Of a stretch of DNA of 64,000 nt, positions 45,263 to 57,361 are shown piece by piece. Numbering within the stretch: the first letter of the stretch is position 1; each line of letters starts with the position of its first letter. The stretch is from NCBI GenBank assembly GCA_903632075.3, contig CAHIKZ030001779.1:2536501-2600500 (forward strand), given 5' to 3'. The notes below the pieces were generated by a model. The model made no database searches and was not told the origin of the DNA. It worked only from the letters and a program-made list of their open reading frames with translations. The DNA is from Acanthosepion pharaonis. Taxonomy: Eukaryota > Mollusca > Cephalopoda > Sepiida > Sepiidae. The translations under genes were made by a program, and so were the position numbers.

Positions 45263-46314
45263 CATGTATACCATAAACTGAAAAGCTCTATAGATAATGC
45301 AACTTATCCTACAACCTTGAAGAGAAAAAAATCAACAACAAAAAAGAGACAAAAATTGCTGCTAAATCAGTGCTTCATGTTGGAATCAATTTTTTCTTGT
45401 TTCCAAATCAAAGTTGTCTTTCTCCAAATATTTTTTCTCTTATTTTTCTCTGCCTCCACCTTTCAGAATGAATAAAAGACAAAATGCCAATCCTGGCTTC
45501 TGACAAGAGGTGAAAACTATGATATGTGTGCAGGAAATTGCCACAAAGAGATCTTTCCATTTTATAGAGAATTTGTCCGTTCTTTATGAAATATTGGAAG
45601 AGTTACTCTCACTTTTATGCCTTGTAAATGATAATATAAAAGACATACAATGATATGCGTGCAGAGAAAAATACATGGATAATATATACATCCTTGTATT
45701 TGCATGTACACACACACACACACACACGAATACAGAAGTGTAACTCTGCATAAAAATGCTTGTAGGTGCTAATCATATAGAGAAAAGACAAGTGGAAAAT
45801 TTTTTCTTTTAGTTTTCTATTAATTTTCTTTTATTTATCAATATATTATATTTTATTATTCTGAATTTTCACGCACACAAAAATACATTATATAATACCA
45901 ATCTACTAGTGTGGCTAGCTAATCCTCATTGCAGACACCTACTCAGGTGAATTTGTATTTGTTCAACACCCATAGAGCCCACCTGTGGTTTATACTGTGA
46001 CTATACTGAGCAGACCTTAGTTACTGTTTCTAGGAGAGAGTGTGTTATCAAGCATGATCAACAATCTGAACAATTCCAACACACGGAAACCCTCGGTCAT
46101 GATGACTTGTAAATTTGTGCTAGCACAACCATCAACAGGCCCAAAGAGTTCAGTCTACCCAATTTCAGTCACAAAGCTTGGGTTATGATATACAGATATA
46201 TGAACTAATTTTATACAGTGTGTATCAATGTATGACCACAATGCATTATATTGTGCTATGCTTCTAAATAAAAATTATGTACATGTAATTCTAAGAATAT
46301 ATTTATGTTTTAAT

Positions 46315-46318
<4 letters not shown>
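45259..46318. other. spacer with an unclassified GC-richer segment at 45900-46190
   Basis: A CA run at 45711-45727. 45900-46190 differs in composition from its flanks and may be a dispersed repeat, but no second copy or tRNA box is visible here. Confidence 0.35.

Positions 46319-46366
<48 letters not shown>
46319..46366 (+). repeat. (TA)n microsatellite
   Basis: Pure TA run, 6 bp before the palindrome. Confidence 0.98.
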
Positions 46367-46372
<6 letters not shown>

Positions 46373-46459
46373 CTTAGAGGCAACAGGCTGTTTTATGCTA
46401 GACGTGATTGTCAGGCCTGACGATTGTGTCTAGCAGGAAAAAAGCCTGTCGCCTCTAAG
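46373..46459. repeat. 87-bp near-perfect palindrome
   Basis: Left arm 46373-46415 and right arm 46416-46459 are inverse complements apart from a few mismatches. The arms meet in the perfect palindrome GTCAGGCCTGAC with no spacer. The ends are CTTAGAGGC and GCCTCTAAG. The right half plus its flank recurs at 27463-27868. Confidence 0.95.
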
Positions 46460-46570
46460 TGTTGAGTTCAATGTTCACTTTTATATTTACACATGCTCTA
46501 TCTTTGATATTGAGTACTTTATCCTATAAATATAACACACCTTAAGAGTATATTTCTTCATATATATATT
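46460..46570 (+). repeat. flank shared with the 27.5-27.9 kb repeat
   Basis: TGTTGAGTTCAATGTTCAC through CTTCATATATAT matches the copy at 27510-27868, so it belongs to the same repeat unit as the palindrome. Confidence 0.85.
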
Positions 46571-46754
46571 ATTTTTTTTGTTTGTGTGTGTGTACATATG
46601 TTAAAACTTGCACGTGCATATAATGCAGTTTTATTACTGAATGGGAATTTATATGTATTTGTATACAAATACATAAAATACTAAAAATAAAATAATAGTT
46701 CCTGCACTTGAAAATTGCTTTGTCATGAAACACAGAGTTTGCAAATAATGCAAG

Positions 46755-47704
<950 letters not shown>

Positions 47705-48134
47705 AGCTTCATCAGAGATTGAGAGAAAACAGATAAAAAGACAGAAATTATCAAATATATTGTTTACAATACAAAAATGTTTATGTGGGAGAGACATCAC
47801 ATGATCTAAAAGCCTGCATCTACAAACACAAGAGAGACTTGCTTTTGCATTGAAATGATGCTGGACACAGCTCTGATTACACTAATACCAAGCTAATTAA
47901 AAAAGAACATAAATCTTTAAGGTGAAAATACATTGAAAACTTAATAATAGCATTATTACCAACTATAAACACATGCCTAAAACATACATCACATGCCACA
48001 TGTATTAAAATACATGTGACATGTGTCTGGCTAATGGGAACTGACCAAAGCATAATTAAAAATACCAGTGTTTTCTGTTTTTATGTTTTTCTCTCAATCT
48101 CTGACAAAGCTTTAATAAAAGTGAAACATGTTAG
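47705..48134 (+). pseudogene. Penelope-like GIY-YIG relic between long inverted arms
   Basis: The plus strand (about 47765-48060) translates to a GIY-YIG endonuclease fragment: YVGETSHDLKACIYKHKRDL, then NDAGHSSDYTNTKLIKKEHK and YIENLIIALLPTINTC. The YVGET strand, the Arg/Lys helix and the downstream 'LIKKEHKSLR' are typical of PLE endonucleases. Stops remain at three sites. The fragment lies between inverted arms 47705-47747 and 48071-48111 (about 41-43 nt, few mismatches, AGAGATTGAGAGAAAA in the left arm). PLEs can carry terminal repeats in direct or inverted order. RT is absent. A LINE in the opposite orientation begins 55 bp downstream. Confidence 0.7.
48101..48134 (+). ncRNA. hammerhead-like core in the right arm of the Penelope relic
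   Basis: CTGACAA (consensus CTGATGA), a short AT-rich stem-loop, then GAAAC. On the opposite strand the left arm keeps an exact CTGATGA (47709-47715). This order matches hammerhead motifs reported in PLE terminal repeats. Stem II pairing is poor in the right copy, so activity is unlikely. Confidence 0.3.
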
Positions 48135-48165
48135 ATTTATATATGTTCCGTATTTGATATAGACG

Positions 48166-49960
48166 AGTGGCCATTCAGGATAACTTTCATGATTTAATAG
48201 GAACAACTGGATCAACTCAAAAACGTACCCAGAGTGGCAGAAATACCATAACTTTTCAGCTTGTGGAAAAGTCTCGAATGATAGAGCCTGTCAAAATGCT
48301 TTTGAGACGTCCAATGCTACAGCCTGGGCTTCACTGTTTTTATCTAGAACATGACAGTCTCTTTCCACAATTATCATTAGCACATAAGCAGTTGACCTGT
48401 AAAAATAAAAGCTGCATTGCTTGTCTGAGCAAAGACCAGCAATGAGAGATGATGAACCAATTTAGCCTTGATTAGGGCCTCTAGGAGCTTCCCCAAAAGA
48501 GGCAGAAGGCTAATAGGCCAATAATTGGATGGGTTGGATGTTCACCAGAGTTTTTAAACCTAAATGATGACTTCCAGCAGGTAGGAGAGCAGGAAGCAGT
48601 GAGGTATTTATTATACAGTTTAGAGGGAACAGGAGCACACTTTTTAATGTCTATAACAGGGATGCCATTGAGTCTCCATGCTTTGCAGGGATCCAGGTTA
48701 GAGATGATAAAAGAAACCATGAAAGGCGTTATATGCATATCACTTAACAGAAACTCAGTTCTAAATGGGAAGTTAAGCAGGGATACTCCAGCTGAGTCAA
48801 GAGCGGAGTTTGAGGAGAATATATGGGTAAGGCATTCGGCAGAGGATGATAACATCTCAAATCGATTGAAGAGGGGAAAAATAGAGACCTTGCACTTATT
48901 TAGTACCCTATTACAGAGATGCCAGTAATCATGAGAGCTAAAGTTTTTAGAGTCTATGCAGTGCTTCATTCTCTCAGGAAACAGGGACTTAGCTCCTTCT
49001 AGGACTCTCTTACATTTGTTACAGGCAATATTAAACAGGCTCCTGTTATGATGAGAACTGTCATGCTGGTATAGCCAGAAATAGTGGTTCCTGTGTATTA
49101 TGAAGAGGATTGAAGATTCACCTGGTATTTCCAAGAAGAAATGAAAGCATCCTTGCTGGCTTTGACCCAAGAAGAAATCTCAGTGGAATAATTTTCAGCT
49201 GGGAGGTTGAAGATGTCAGTCCAAGGAGCATCACAAAGAAAATCCTAGAATGTTGGTAACAGAAAAGGTCTTATGGATAGGTTGTTCCTGTTTAATGGAT
49301 GCTTGGAAGAACATAACAATAGCTACCATAGAGTGGTCTGAGTTACCTAGAGAGCAGTATTGTGAAGCTCAACAAGAATGGGGAGAGGAGGTAAGAAATA
49401 GATCCAATAGAAAAGCCTGTTACTTGGTTTGGCTAGGAAAATGAGTAGGGAAGTTCACAATTTGTGTGAGAGATTGGGTAATGGAAAAATTTAATATCTC
49501 TATACCAGCAAAATCATTACCTTTAAAATATTTCAGCCATGCATAGTGGTGAGCATTAAAGTCACCAAAGGCAAAGATGTTCACGGATGGCTGGAGAAAA
49601 AAATGTCTTTTCTATTCTGTCAGCTATTGTGTTTAATATACTGTTGTTTTGCAAAGAGGAGGTGTGTGATAAAGTCAGTGATCTCAAGAGACAATTCTCT
49701 GTTCATCAGCAGATTATCCCTGATCTAAATACCAAGGTCATGCATGTAAATGCTGGAATCTTTTCAGCAAAGAGGAAGATACACTGGAACTAAGAATTCA
49801 TTGGTCTTAATGGATGAATTCAAGTTGGTTTCACAAAGGGCAAAGATATCTGGTGACCATTCCAGGAGCTAGAATTCTATGCTGCAGAAATTGGAACAGA
49901 TACTGTGAATATTGGAGAAAGAAAGATTGAGGTGGGTAGGTTGATTTTTGTAAGCTGATT
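48166..49960 (-). pseudogene. CR1/Jockey-like LINE, endonuclease plus first half of RT
   Basis: Best copy of the family, on the minus strand. The AP-type endonuclease begins near 49930 (SNIHSICSNFCSIEF). It continues with SPDIFALCETNLNSSIKTNE, the catalytic GDFNAHHYAWLKYFKGNDF (about 49520-49580), and SDHSMVAIV (about 49335), so the GDFN and SDH motifs are kept. After the linker (HRNHYFWLYQHD, CNKCKRVLEGAK) the RT region reads FPFRTEFLLSDMHITPFMV, ISNLDPCKA and SKLYNKYLTASCSPTCWKSS. Motif A (ALDVSKAF) then has a frameshift at the next Asp (about 48290). The sequence ends at VILNGHS, so motif C and the 3' end are missing. The GPDGIP motif reads WRLNGIP. It lies between two Penelope-like relics. 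Confidence 0.95.
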
Positions 49961-49980
49961 TAATTTTATTTCTTTTTGTT

Positions 49981-50540
49981 GTGATTTCAATGAGATATGT
50001 TTTGAAGAGAGAGGAAAATAATAGAAGGGTGCAAGAGGATAACAATACTCAGGAAACAGCTTTGGTTTGCCTGCCCTATGTGAAGGGATTATCAGAAATA
50101 ATACAAAATATCTGTGGTCAATATAACATCAGGATGAACTTCAAAAGTAGTTCAACACTTCACAGACATCTCTTCCAAGTGAGACCTCCCATAGAGAAAA
50201 ATATGCTTAAGGACAGTGTGTATACCATCCCATGCAGCTGTGGTAAAAAATATAAAGGAGAAACAAGCTGTCCCCTAAGATAAGACTGCAGGAATACTGT
50301 AAACCTGTAACATGAGGGGAAATAGAAGAATCAGGCATAGATGACTACATATGGAGGGAAAAGGGAGATCACCCCCTGTGGGATGAGGTTGAAATAATAG
50401 ACAGAGAATATCACTGGAAAATACGAAAACTTAAGGAATCAGTGCATATGCTAGACCAGAAAAATCTCCTAATCTGGACAAGTATAGAAATGAATACAAT
50501 ATGGGAACCAGTAATATGGATTGCTAAAGAAAAACAATAA
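49981..50540 (+). pseudogene. Penelope-like element, RT-endonuclease linker and GIY-YIG domain, well preserved
   Basis: A plus-strand frame of 100 codons reads LVCLPYVKGLSEIIQNIC, STLHRHLFQVRPPIEKNML, then SVYTIPCSCGKKYKGETS. The last is the GIY-type core strand with the CxC pair, followed by the YIG-type strand. A 1-nt shift near 50278 and one stop separate it from RLQEYCKPVT and then GEIEESGIDDYIWREKGDHP. It continues with LWDEVEIIDREYHWKIRKL (the conserved His-Trp/Arg region and catalytic Glu area) and ends NTIWEPVIWIAKEKQ at a stop at 50538-50540. Only two lesions break the domain, so this is the least decayed protein in the window. The RT domain proper is missing upstream, where the minus-strand LINE ends. 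It is a different PLE subgroup from the copy at 47.7 kb. Confidence 0.9.
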
Positions 50541-50617
50541 CAAAAAAATTGTAATATGTGCTTTGTTAAAAAATGAAACTAAGACATTATATTTATAATA
50601 TGCAAAAATTCTCAATG

Positions 50618-50960
50618 TCCTCAAGCACACATTGCCCAGTGGATAAAAGTATTGGCTGAATCCAGTGACTTGACCCAAAGAGTTGTGAGTTCAATACCTA
50701 GCTACAGCTGCGGTGAACAAAAAAACTTAGTGAGTTGAGTTAAAGGAAGATAACTAATACTGAGACATCCAGAAGAGGTGTGGCATTTGGAACTAGAAGA
50801 ATCTACACCGGTGGACAATATAAGTGTTCAGTTCAAAATTCCAGTCACCTCCAGGGTGGCATGTACAATGGCTGAAACATTGTGAATATGGCAACAAAGA
50901 TGAAGATAACAGTCTGAATAATGAAAATAATTACAATACCTCATCTCAGAAATATAGACA
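50618..50960 (+). mobile_element. tRNA-derived SINE, full length
   Basis: A-box-like TTGCCCAGTGGATA (about 50632-50645), B box GAGTTCAATACC (50687-50698), body with GGAACTAGAAGAATCTACAC, and the tail AACATTGTGAATATGGCAAC to CTCATCTCAGAAATATAGAC. This is the same family as the composite at 2068-2496, and it defines the true 3' end of that family. Confidence 0.85.
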
Positions 50961-52189
50961 AAATAACAGATATTTTAAATTTACATTTCTACAGAATGCT
51001 AAATTATTATTTAGGGTATATTAAAGGCGTTAAGTATTTTTTATGATGTGGACTTTTGCTTAATATGTGACAATACTTGATTTTTATTTTTATTTGATGA
51101 ATATTGTCAATCATTTCCAAACTTTGACTATTACTTTTTATCTTAATTTCATTTGTTTTTCATCACAATTATACAGACTAATATTCTATGATGATTAATG
51201 AACAACAGAGATTGGAAATAAAAATTCAAATTCATATCTCTTTTAACAATGGAACCTGATTGAAAGCTTTTATGGTTGGTAGGAGGACAGTGTTAACCAT
51301 AAAACACATCTGCTATATTTCTGCAATTGTAGCCTGTGTCTCACCACAGACCTTGTCAGAAAAGACTTTGCACTCAATAGCACACCAGACCATCAAAGAA
51401 GCATGGGATTGACCTGAGTTGAATCCCAGCCAACAGCAGAATCACATGCCCAGCTGCACTGGAGTTTCAAGTGTGAGAATTAAACATATGACAGAGATAA
51501 ATATATAAACACCCAACCACCCAATGGTGTGTAGGTAGTCTCTCAGACATCACAGGTGAAATGGAAGTTCCACATCCAGATGCATGTTCTCAAGTGGCAC
51601 AGGCACACACAGACACACACTGGCCAATGGGAATTAACAAAATCTGCAATTGAATCAAATATAATATTATATACGAGCAGTTACGCCTCATAGTATTTTT
51701 AAACAGCACAGCAATAATATCATCACACAGTCAACCATCATCAATGCTCTTATTGTTTTGATGTATATTAATACTATTATTAGTAGTAATATTATCATTT
51801 TTATTTGATGAAGCATTGTTATAAATTATTAATTTTGATTAGTATTTCTTTTAATTTCAATTTAATTGCTTTTCATAATTAATAATGATATGACAGCCAT
51901 GTTCCTATTTTTTACCATATTATACATATATTAAATTATTATTATGTACTCTGTAATATTGTAACTTTGTTTCAGTAATTAATCTACACTTATTCCTGAC
52001 CATGAGCTATAGATTATTTTGATAACGTTTTTAGTATTCAATGTGTTTGTTATTTCTGTTTTCTTTGCTGTATAATACATTAGACTGTTTAAAAGAAATA
52101 ATAATATCACGGCAGCACTTAACAGCGGGCAGGTTAGGTTTAAAGCTCCAAGTTCTCCATACAGAATTGTCCCACAGGACAATAGCCTT
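50961..52189. other. spacer with unclassified GC-richer segment 51250-51620
   Basis: 51250-51620 has mixed composition and a GTTGAATCCC resembling part of a B box. No clear A box or repeat copy. Confidence 0.35.
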
Positions 52190-52465
52190 GTTAGTTTAAG
52201 TATTGGTTTGTGAATATGGTGCCATAATAATTACAAGTTCAGTCCCTAGGTTAGGCAGTATGCACTTGAATTAAATTCTTTTAATACTAAAATAAGAACT
52301 AGGTGAGATATTACTAGACATGTGCAGGGGAATGTAGATTAAATAAAGTGTACCTGGATGAGCATATGTCTGATGAAGGCTGGAGGGCACAATGACTGAA
52401 ATGTTGTCTGCATGTAAATAATGACAATAATGATAATTCCTTGTCCCAGAAATTAATAATATCTT
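52190..52465 (+). mobile_element. tRNA-derived SINE with a different head but related tail
   Basis: Head with TTAGTTTAAGTATTGG (A-box-like) and AAGTTCAGTCCCTAGG (B-box-like, 52235-52250). The tail reads GGCACAATGACTGAAATGTT then CTTGTCCCAGAAATTAATAA, which aligns with the tail of the 50618 SINE (TGTACAATGGCTGAAACATT, CTCATCTCAGAAATATAGAC). The heads do not align. Confidence 0.65.
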
Positions 52466-53486
52466 ATATTGTTGTTTTACTCTTCAGTACATTTTATTCA
52501 TAAATTTATCAGTACATTAGTTCAAGAGTTGTTTTCAGATTTAAATATCAAAGCCTCATTAAAATCATAAAGAATGAAAAAAAGAATTGGAGATAGAAAA
52601 AAAAGAGAATTGTAAAAAAAGTTATTGTTCTTCTGTTTTAAGTAAACAAAAAGTCCATTCTAATTAGAAAGATGTTTTTTCAAACTATAAAAATATTAGA
52701 CATGTGATTAAAAGTTTCCTTGGTAAAAGACACCTGGTTCCTTGCCACATGTGTAAAATTGGATTTAAAAAAGTGAAAATTTTCTCAGGTATTCAAATGC
52801 ATCTTATGAAAAGGTTATTAATTTTCTTATTCTTTTTACCTTGAAGAGGAGTGACATTTTAATCAATTCTTCAATGTTTTTCTCTAATAAAAAATAAAAC
52901 AGAAAAAAAAAATCAATTATTCCTTGATTACAATGAAGTCAGAGAATCCTTCTGTTAATTGAGTTTGTTTTAAGGAGCTCCATCCAGTGCCAGGAAATTA
53001 GCCTCTTTGTTTTGAGTGCATATTTCCAACCATTCCTAGCATTTATACACACATGTACACATACAATCACACAAACACACACATGCAAATACACATACAG
53101 GCACATATCTACCCATGTCTGCATATATATATCCCCAACACACACATTCTTTGAATAATAAAACAGTGTTATTTATCAGATGAACCTCCAGGTTTGGCAA
53201 AAAGAGAAATTGTGGGTTTTGGTTAAAATTTAAGATGCTATTTTGATTTTTTTTTCTTTTTTCCTCTAAGATTTTAATTGCTAATTTTTAAAATAAATGA
53301 CAAATGTGTATAGAACAGGTTGAACATATTCCTCTATTTTTTTTTCTATCATGATGCCTACAGTTCTGTATATGTGCTAAACAAAAAGTAGATTTACTTA
53401 AAAAAAATGTCACATTTTTATTCAATATGCAAGAATTTCCTTATATTGACCTTCTGCATGCATAGGTATAAATACAGACACATATG

Positions 53487-53489
<3 letters not shown>
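52466..53489. other. AT-rich spacer with degenerate CA tract near 53045-53105
   Basis: Nothing else recognised. Confidence 0.4.

Positions 53490-53546
<57 letters not shown>
53490..53546 (+). repeat. (AC)n microsatellite
   Basis: About 28 AC units, followed by a short TA run. Confidence 0.98.
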
Positions 53547-53553
<7 letters not shown>

Positions 53554-54397
53554 GGTATAATGATATATAAATTTTATATTTCAGGAAGAGTTTTGAAAGA
53601 AATATATATATACACAACCAGTCTTAGATAAAGAATTAGCTTCCTAGTCTAATAAAGCTTTGGCAGTGAGATCTTTTTCAATAGATTCTTCATAAATGTA
53701 ATTCCATGCCAAGTTGGAATGCTGTAAAAAAGCAACTATAAATGTAGTGAGCAAATGTAAGAATGTGGATGAGTGTATTTTTAACAATATCTACATATTT
53801 ATATATAAAAATTACATAATTGTATATATATTGTCTAAAACTTATTAATATTTATAGAAAAAGAGTGCTTAATATTGAATTGGAGACAGAGCACTTAGAT
53901 AGTATGGACATAAGAATCAACACTTCATGGTGGCTGTCAGTTTTATGTGCTAAGTAATCTTCAATCGATCTCTTGCTTTCTCTCTTACTTTTTCTCTCTC
54001 AATATATGATAACATCTCATTAGGACATTGGCTATCATGCCTTTCCACAATGTCTTATCTTTTGTAGCTCTTAGTATCTATATCACTACTGTTCCTCTCA
54101 GTCTATACTGTACCATTCATTCACACAAGCACATTAGTCAGGTTACTCAATGTTTCCCTCTGCACTCTTCTTACCTTCAATATATCCTTTGAGTCTCAAA
54201 CTCTTCATACCTTCTTTTTTCACTGTGTCCAAAAATTTTGAATGTATTTTTCTCATTTTAAGTATAATTATACATTTATAATTATAAGTATACCTATATA
54301 TGTTTATACACGCTTTCAGACACTTTGTTTTTTTCTCTAGCACTCAAGAATATATATTTAATGTATCACTGTACTAGTATATATTATCTGTATAATA

Positions 54398-54403
<6 letters not shown>
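53547..54403. other. AT-rich spacer
   Basis: Nothing recognised. Confidence 0.4.
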
Positions 54404-54445
<42 letters not shown>

Positions 54446-54578
54446 AATTCATATTATATGGATTGTTTATCCAACACTAACTCAATCTAGGCCAGTTGTT
54501 ATTAATTTCACTGTTTAACAAAATAAAAATAAACTTAAATATGTATAATCACTTAAAATAATGTTTATATTAGTAAGA

Positions 54579-54616
<38 letters not shown>
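54404..54616 (+). repeat. two (TA)n tracts
   Basis: TA runs at 54404-54442 and 54583-54616 with unique AT-rich DNA between. Confidence 0.95.
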
Positions 54617-54619
<3 letters not shown>

Positions 54620-54729
54620 ATTAATGTACATATATATAAACAATGTATATAATATATATACATTTATATTTAGTGTACTTTTTGTACCAGTAAACCTCAT
54701 TTCTTATGATTTTCTGTCAAATGTTCTAA

Positions 54730-55560
54730 ACAAAGTAAATAAGAAAAATAAAAGCAGAAAAAGAAGAAAAAGAAAAAAGACATTTAAGATTGAGAGAGGT
54801 AAGGAAAATTGGTTAAAAGGAAGATGGGTGAAGAGATAATAAAAGAGAAGAACAATGAAGTAAAATAGTTGTGGGGAAAATTAATTACGTGTTATCAGAA
54901 TGAGAGAGAATAATGATTAAAAGATGTGTCATAAAAAAGACACTAGGTTAAAAAGCAAAAAAGTAAATATTTATAGCTGGAGAAAATTGATGGGGGAGGG
55001 GTAAATATAAGATATAGAGTGGGATAAAACAATGAAAGGAAGATAAAATCAGAACCAAATATACAGAGAGAATTAAATGAAAGGAATTGACAAAGAATAA
55101 ATATAAAAAAATGGACAAAAAATCAAGGAAAAGGGTAATGGAATAAAGGAAAAGTGAAACTGAAAAAAAAACATGTTAAATGGAAAATAGAAAAGAAACA
55201 AATTCAAATAAAAAAGGAAAATAAAAAGATAGAAGATTGAGAGAAAAAGAGAAAAAGATAAGGTTAAAAAACATCAGGTTAATAATACAAGGATAAAGAT
55301 AGAAATAAAAGAAAAGTGGGAAACACCAGAAAACATTGATAGATAGATTATAAGAGAAGTAATGTTGGAAATACAGTGACAGGATAGATAAAACAGAAGA
55401 GAAAAAGAGAGGGGGAGGGAGAGAGAAAAAGAGAGGGGGAGGGAGAGAGTACAAAATAATGCAGGCGATTGATCCTAAAAAAGAGAAGAAAAAGTACGCT
55501 CAAAAACAAAGATGGAAGCAAATAACAGAAATTTATAAAAAGAATATAAAAGGAAGATTA
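54730..55560 (+). repeat. 830-bp purine-rich (A/G) tract with strong strand asymmetry
   Basis: The plus strand is overwhelmingly A and G, with very few C, and is not a simple tandem repeat. It includes a perfect 24-bp tandem duplication (55398-55421 and 55422-55445, unit ending GGGGGAGGGAG). The minus-strand frame of 92 codons is a Phe/Leu/Ser/Pro artefact. Confidence 0.85.
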
Positions 55561-55847
55561 AGGACATGAAGAAGCTTATAGGATATCTGCACAAACGATT
55601 GTACGTGCCACTTAAATGTGCCTGGGAACAAAATAAGAGAAGTGTGTCTGAATAGACTTGCAGTTTCTCTGTTTATTTTTGTTGCTAACAAGACATGGGC
55701 AAACGAAAAAAAAAAAAGTACTATCCATTCAGAGAACCACTTTTTGTATACATAACATGGTCCACAATTGTTATTTTATTCAGGGTTCCTATGCAGGCAG
55801 TCACAAAAAGATGTTAATTCCAAACATCTCCTACCTCTTTAGTGATT
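55561..55847. other. spacer
   Basis: Nothing recognised. Confidence 0.4.
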
Positions 55848-55848
55848 T

Positions 55849-55910
<62 letters not shown>
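55848..55910 (+). repeat. (TA)n microsatellite
   Basis: Pure TA run. Confidence 0.98.
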
Positions 55911-55913
<3 letters not shown>

Positions 55914-56224
55914 GTATATTTATACAAATAGTTGAAGATGTGGATACATATTGTCTATAAAATATACATATGTTTATATGCATATGTATATCTATATAAA
56001 AATAAGAGCATATGTGTAGATGTAAGTAAATCAAAATAAGAATATATATATATGAGTTGGGGTATAAACATGTATCGATCAAAATATTGGATAAGTAATT
56101 TGTAATGGTTTTGAGGATGTACTATCACTGTTGATTATGCTTGGGTATGTAGTCTTACAACTATATCACATTGAAACACTGGTTTTCGTATGATCACTGA
56201 AGTTGTGTAATTCTGGATGTGGGG
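55911..56224. other. AT-rich spacer
   Basis: Nothing recognised. Confidence 0.4.
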
Positions 56225-56400
56225 CTGGTGTAATTGATGATGGCTCAAATTGGAAATCAGTAAGTCGAGTTCTAACTTCAGTCAAGTTCCAACTCCAGTG
56301 TTGAGTCTGTTATATTCATTTACATGAAAATACAATTGGGAAAGGTATAACTTCACCTTATCTCCCCTCAGATATGGATTAATTAGTATAGTAGAACTTG
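56225..56400 (+). mobile_element. tRNA-derived SINE fragment (ATATGGRT body family)
   Basis: GGCTGGTGTAATTGATGATGG (head-like), a B-box-like CGAGTTCTAACTTCA, and the body TTATCTCCCCTCAGATATGG shared with 7975-8165 and 32531-32936. Truncated at the 3' end. Confidence 0.6.
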
Positions 56401-56509
56401 TATCAGTAAATCATTATTATCTGCAAAATTCTTACAATCTAAATATATTTTTGACTTTTAAATAATCTGCAAAAGGTTGATAAGGCATAAAAGACAAATC
56501 AATCAATCT

Positions 56510-56516
<7 letters not shown>

Positions 56517-56580
<64 letters not shown>

Positions 56581-56747
56581 ACACATTCATATATATGTAC
56601 ACGGTTATAGTGAAATGTTCACAGTCTGATTCACTTTCAAAAAACAATGTTCCGTTGTTTGTTTAGTGAAATAGTCATTTTGGGAATTGGATTAAGCTAA
56701 AGACTTTTCAGAGTTTTTTTTTATAAAACTTGTTTGGATGAATACTG

Positions 56748-56806
<59 letters not shown>
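56517..56806 (+). repeat. two (TA)n tracts
   Basis: TA runs at 56517-56576 and 56752-56806. Confidence 0.95.
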
Positions 56807-56809
<3 letters not shown>

Positions 56810-56992
56810 CTTTCTGAGTCTACATTTGGACACAAATAAACTTTGTATTTTCTGTCTTTAGCTCTTTACTTCAGCTGCCAATCAGTATTTTTTTCTTATT
56901 TTTGTATATGTCTATAACTCTCTAGATATTTCTGTCCATCTTTCTCGTTGTTTCTTTATATTAAATATATATTTCTAGCCAACCACCCAACT

Positions 56993-57361
56993 CTATTCAT
57001 ACAAGTGAGAAAGTATGCATGTAAAATGCTCCTTTATTTGTATGCACAGATTTGTGTCATTCAAAGAGTCCCCAAAATCTATTATTTGTGCACAGCATTT
57101 CAGGAGGGGAAAATATGCTCTGCTTGAAAAGCTGATTTGGCTAAATCCCAGCAACTTGCTGAACTGTTTGCTTCCAAGTTTTACAAATACACAAACTATA
57201 ATAACAGCTGTTACAAAAATGCTAAGACCCCTTGAGATGCAACAGGTTGTTTTGCATTGGAACCTTATAAATCTATTTCTGCTTTCTAAGATAAAAACTG
57301 GTTGACTATGCTCTTTATTAGAAAAGGAAAAAAATTGGTGAAGAATCTCAGGTTTAGCCAC
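56993..57361 (-). other. 122-codon open frame in non-repetitive DNA, unidentified
   Basis: The minus-strand frame has varied composition, a hydrophobic stretch (GLSIFVTAVIIVCVFVKLGS) and several Cys. A 96-codon frame overlaps on the plus strand. No family motif, splice sites or promoter are convincing. It may be chance in a locally GC-richer segment. Confidence 0.2.

Noticed and set aside
55176..55454. 92-codon Pro/Leu/Phe frame with repeated PPPLFFS
   Set aside because: Reverse strand of the purine-rich tract; the peptide repeat is the 24-bp DNA tandem duplication.
57015..57361. Long overlapping frames on both strands as a host gene
   Set aside because: No recognisable domain and the two strands are open over the same stretch, which usually means chance; listed only as an unidentified frame.
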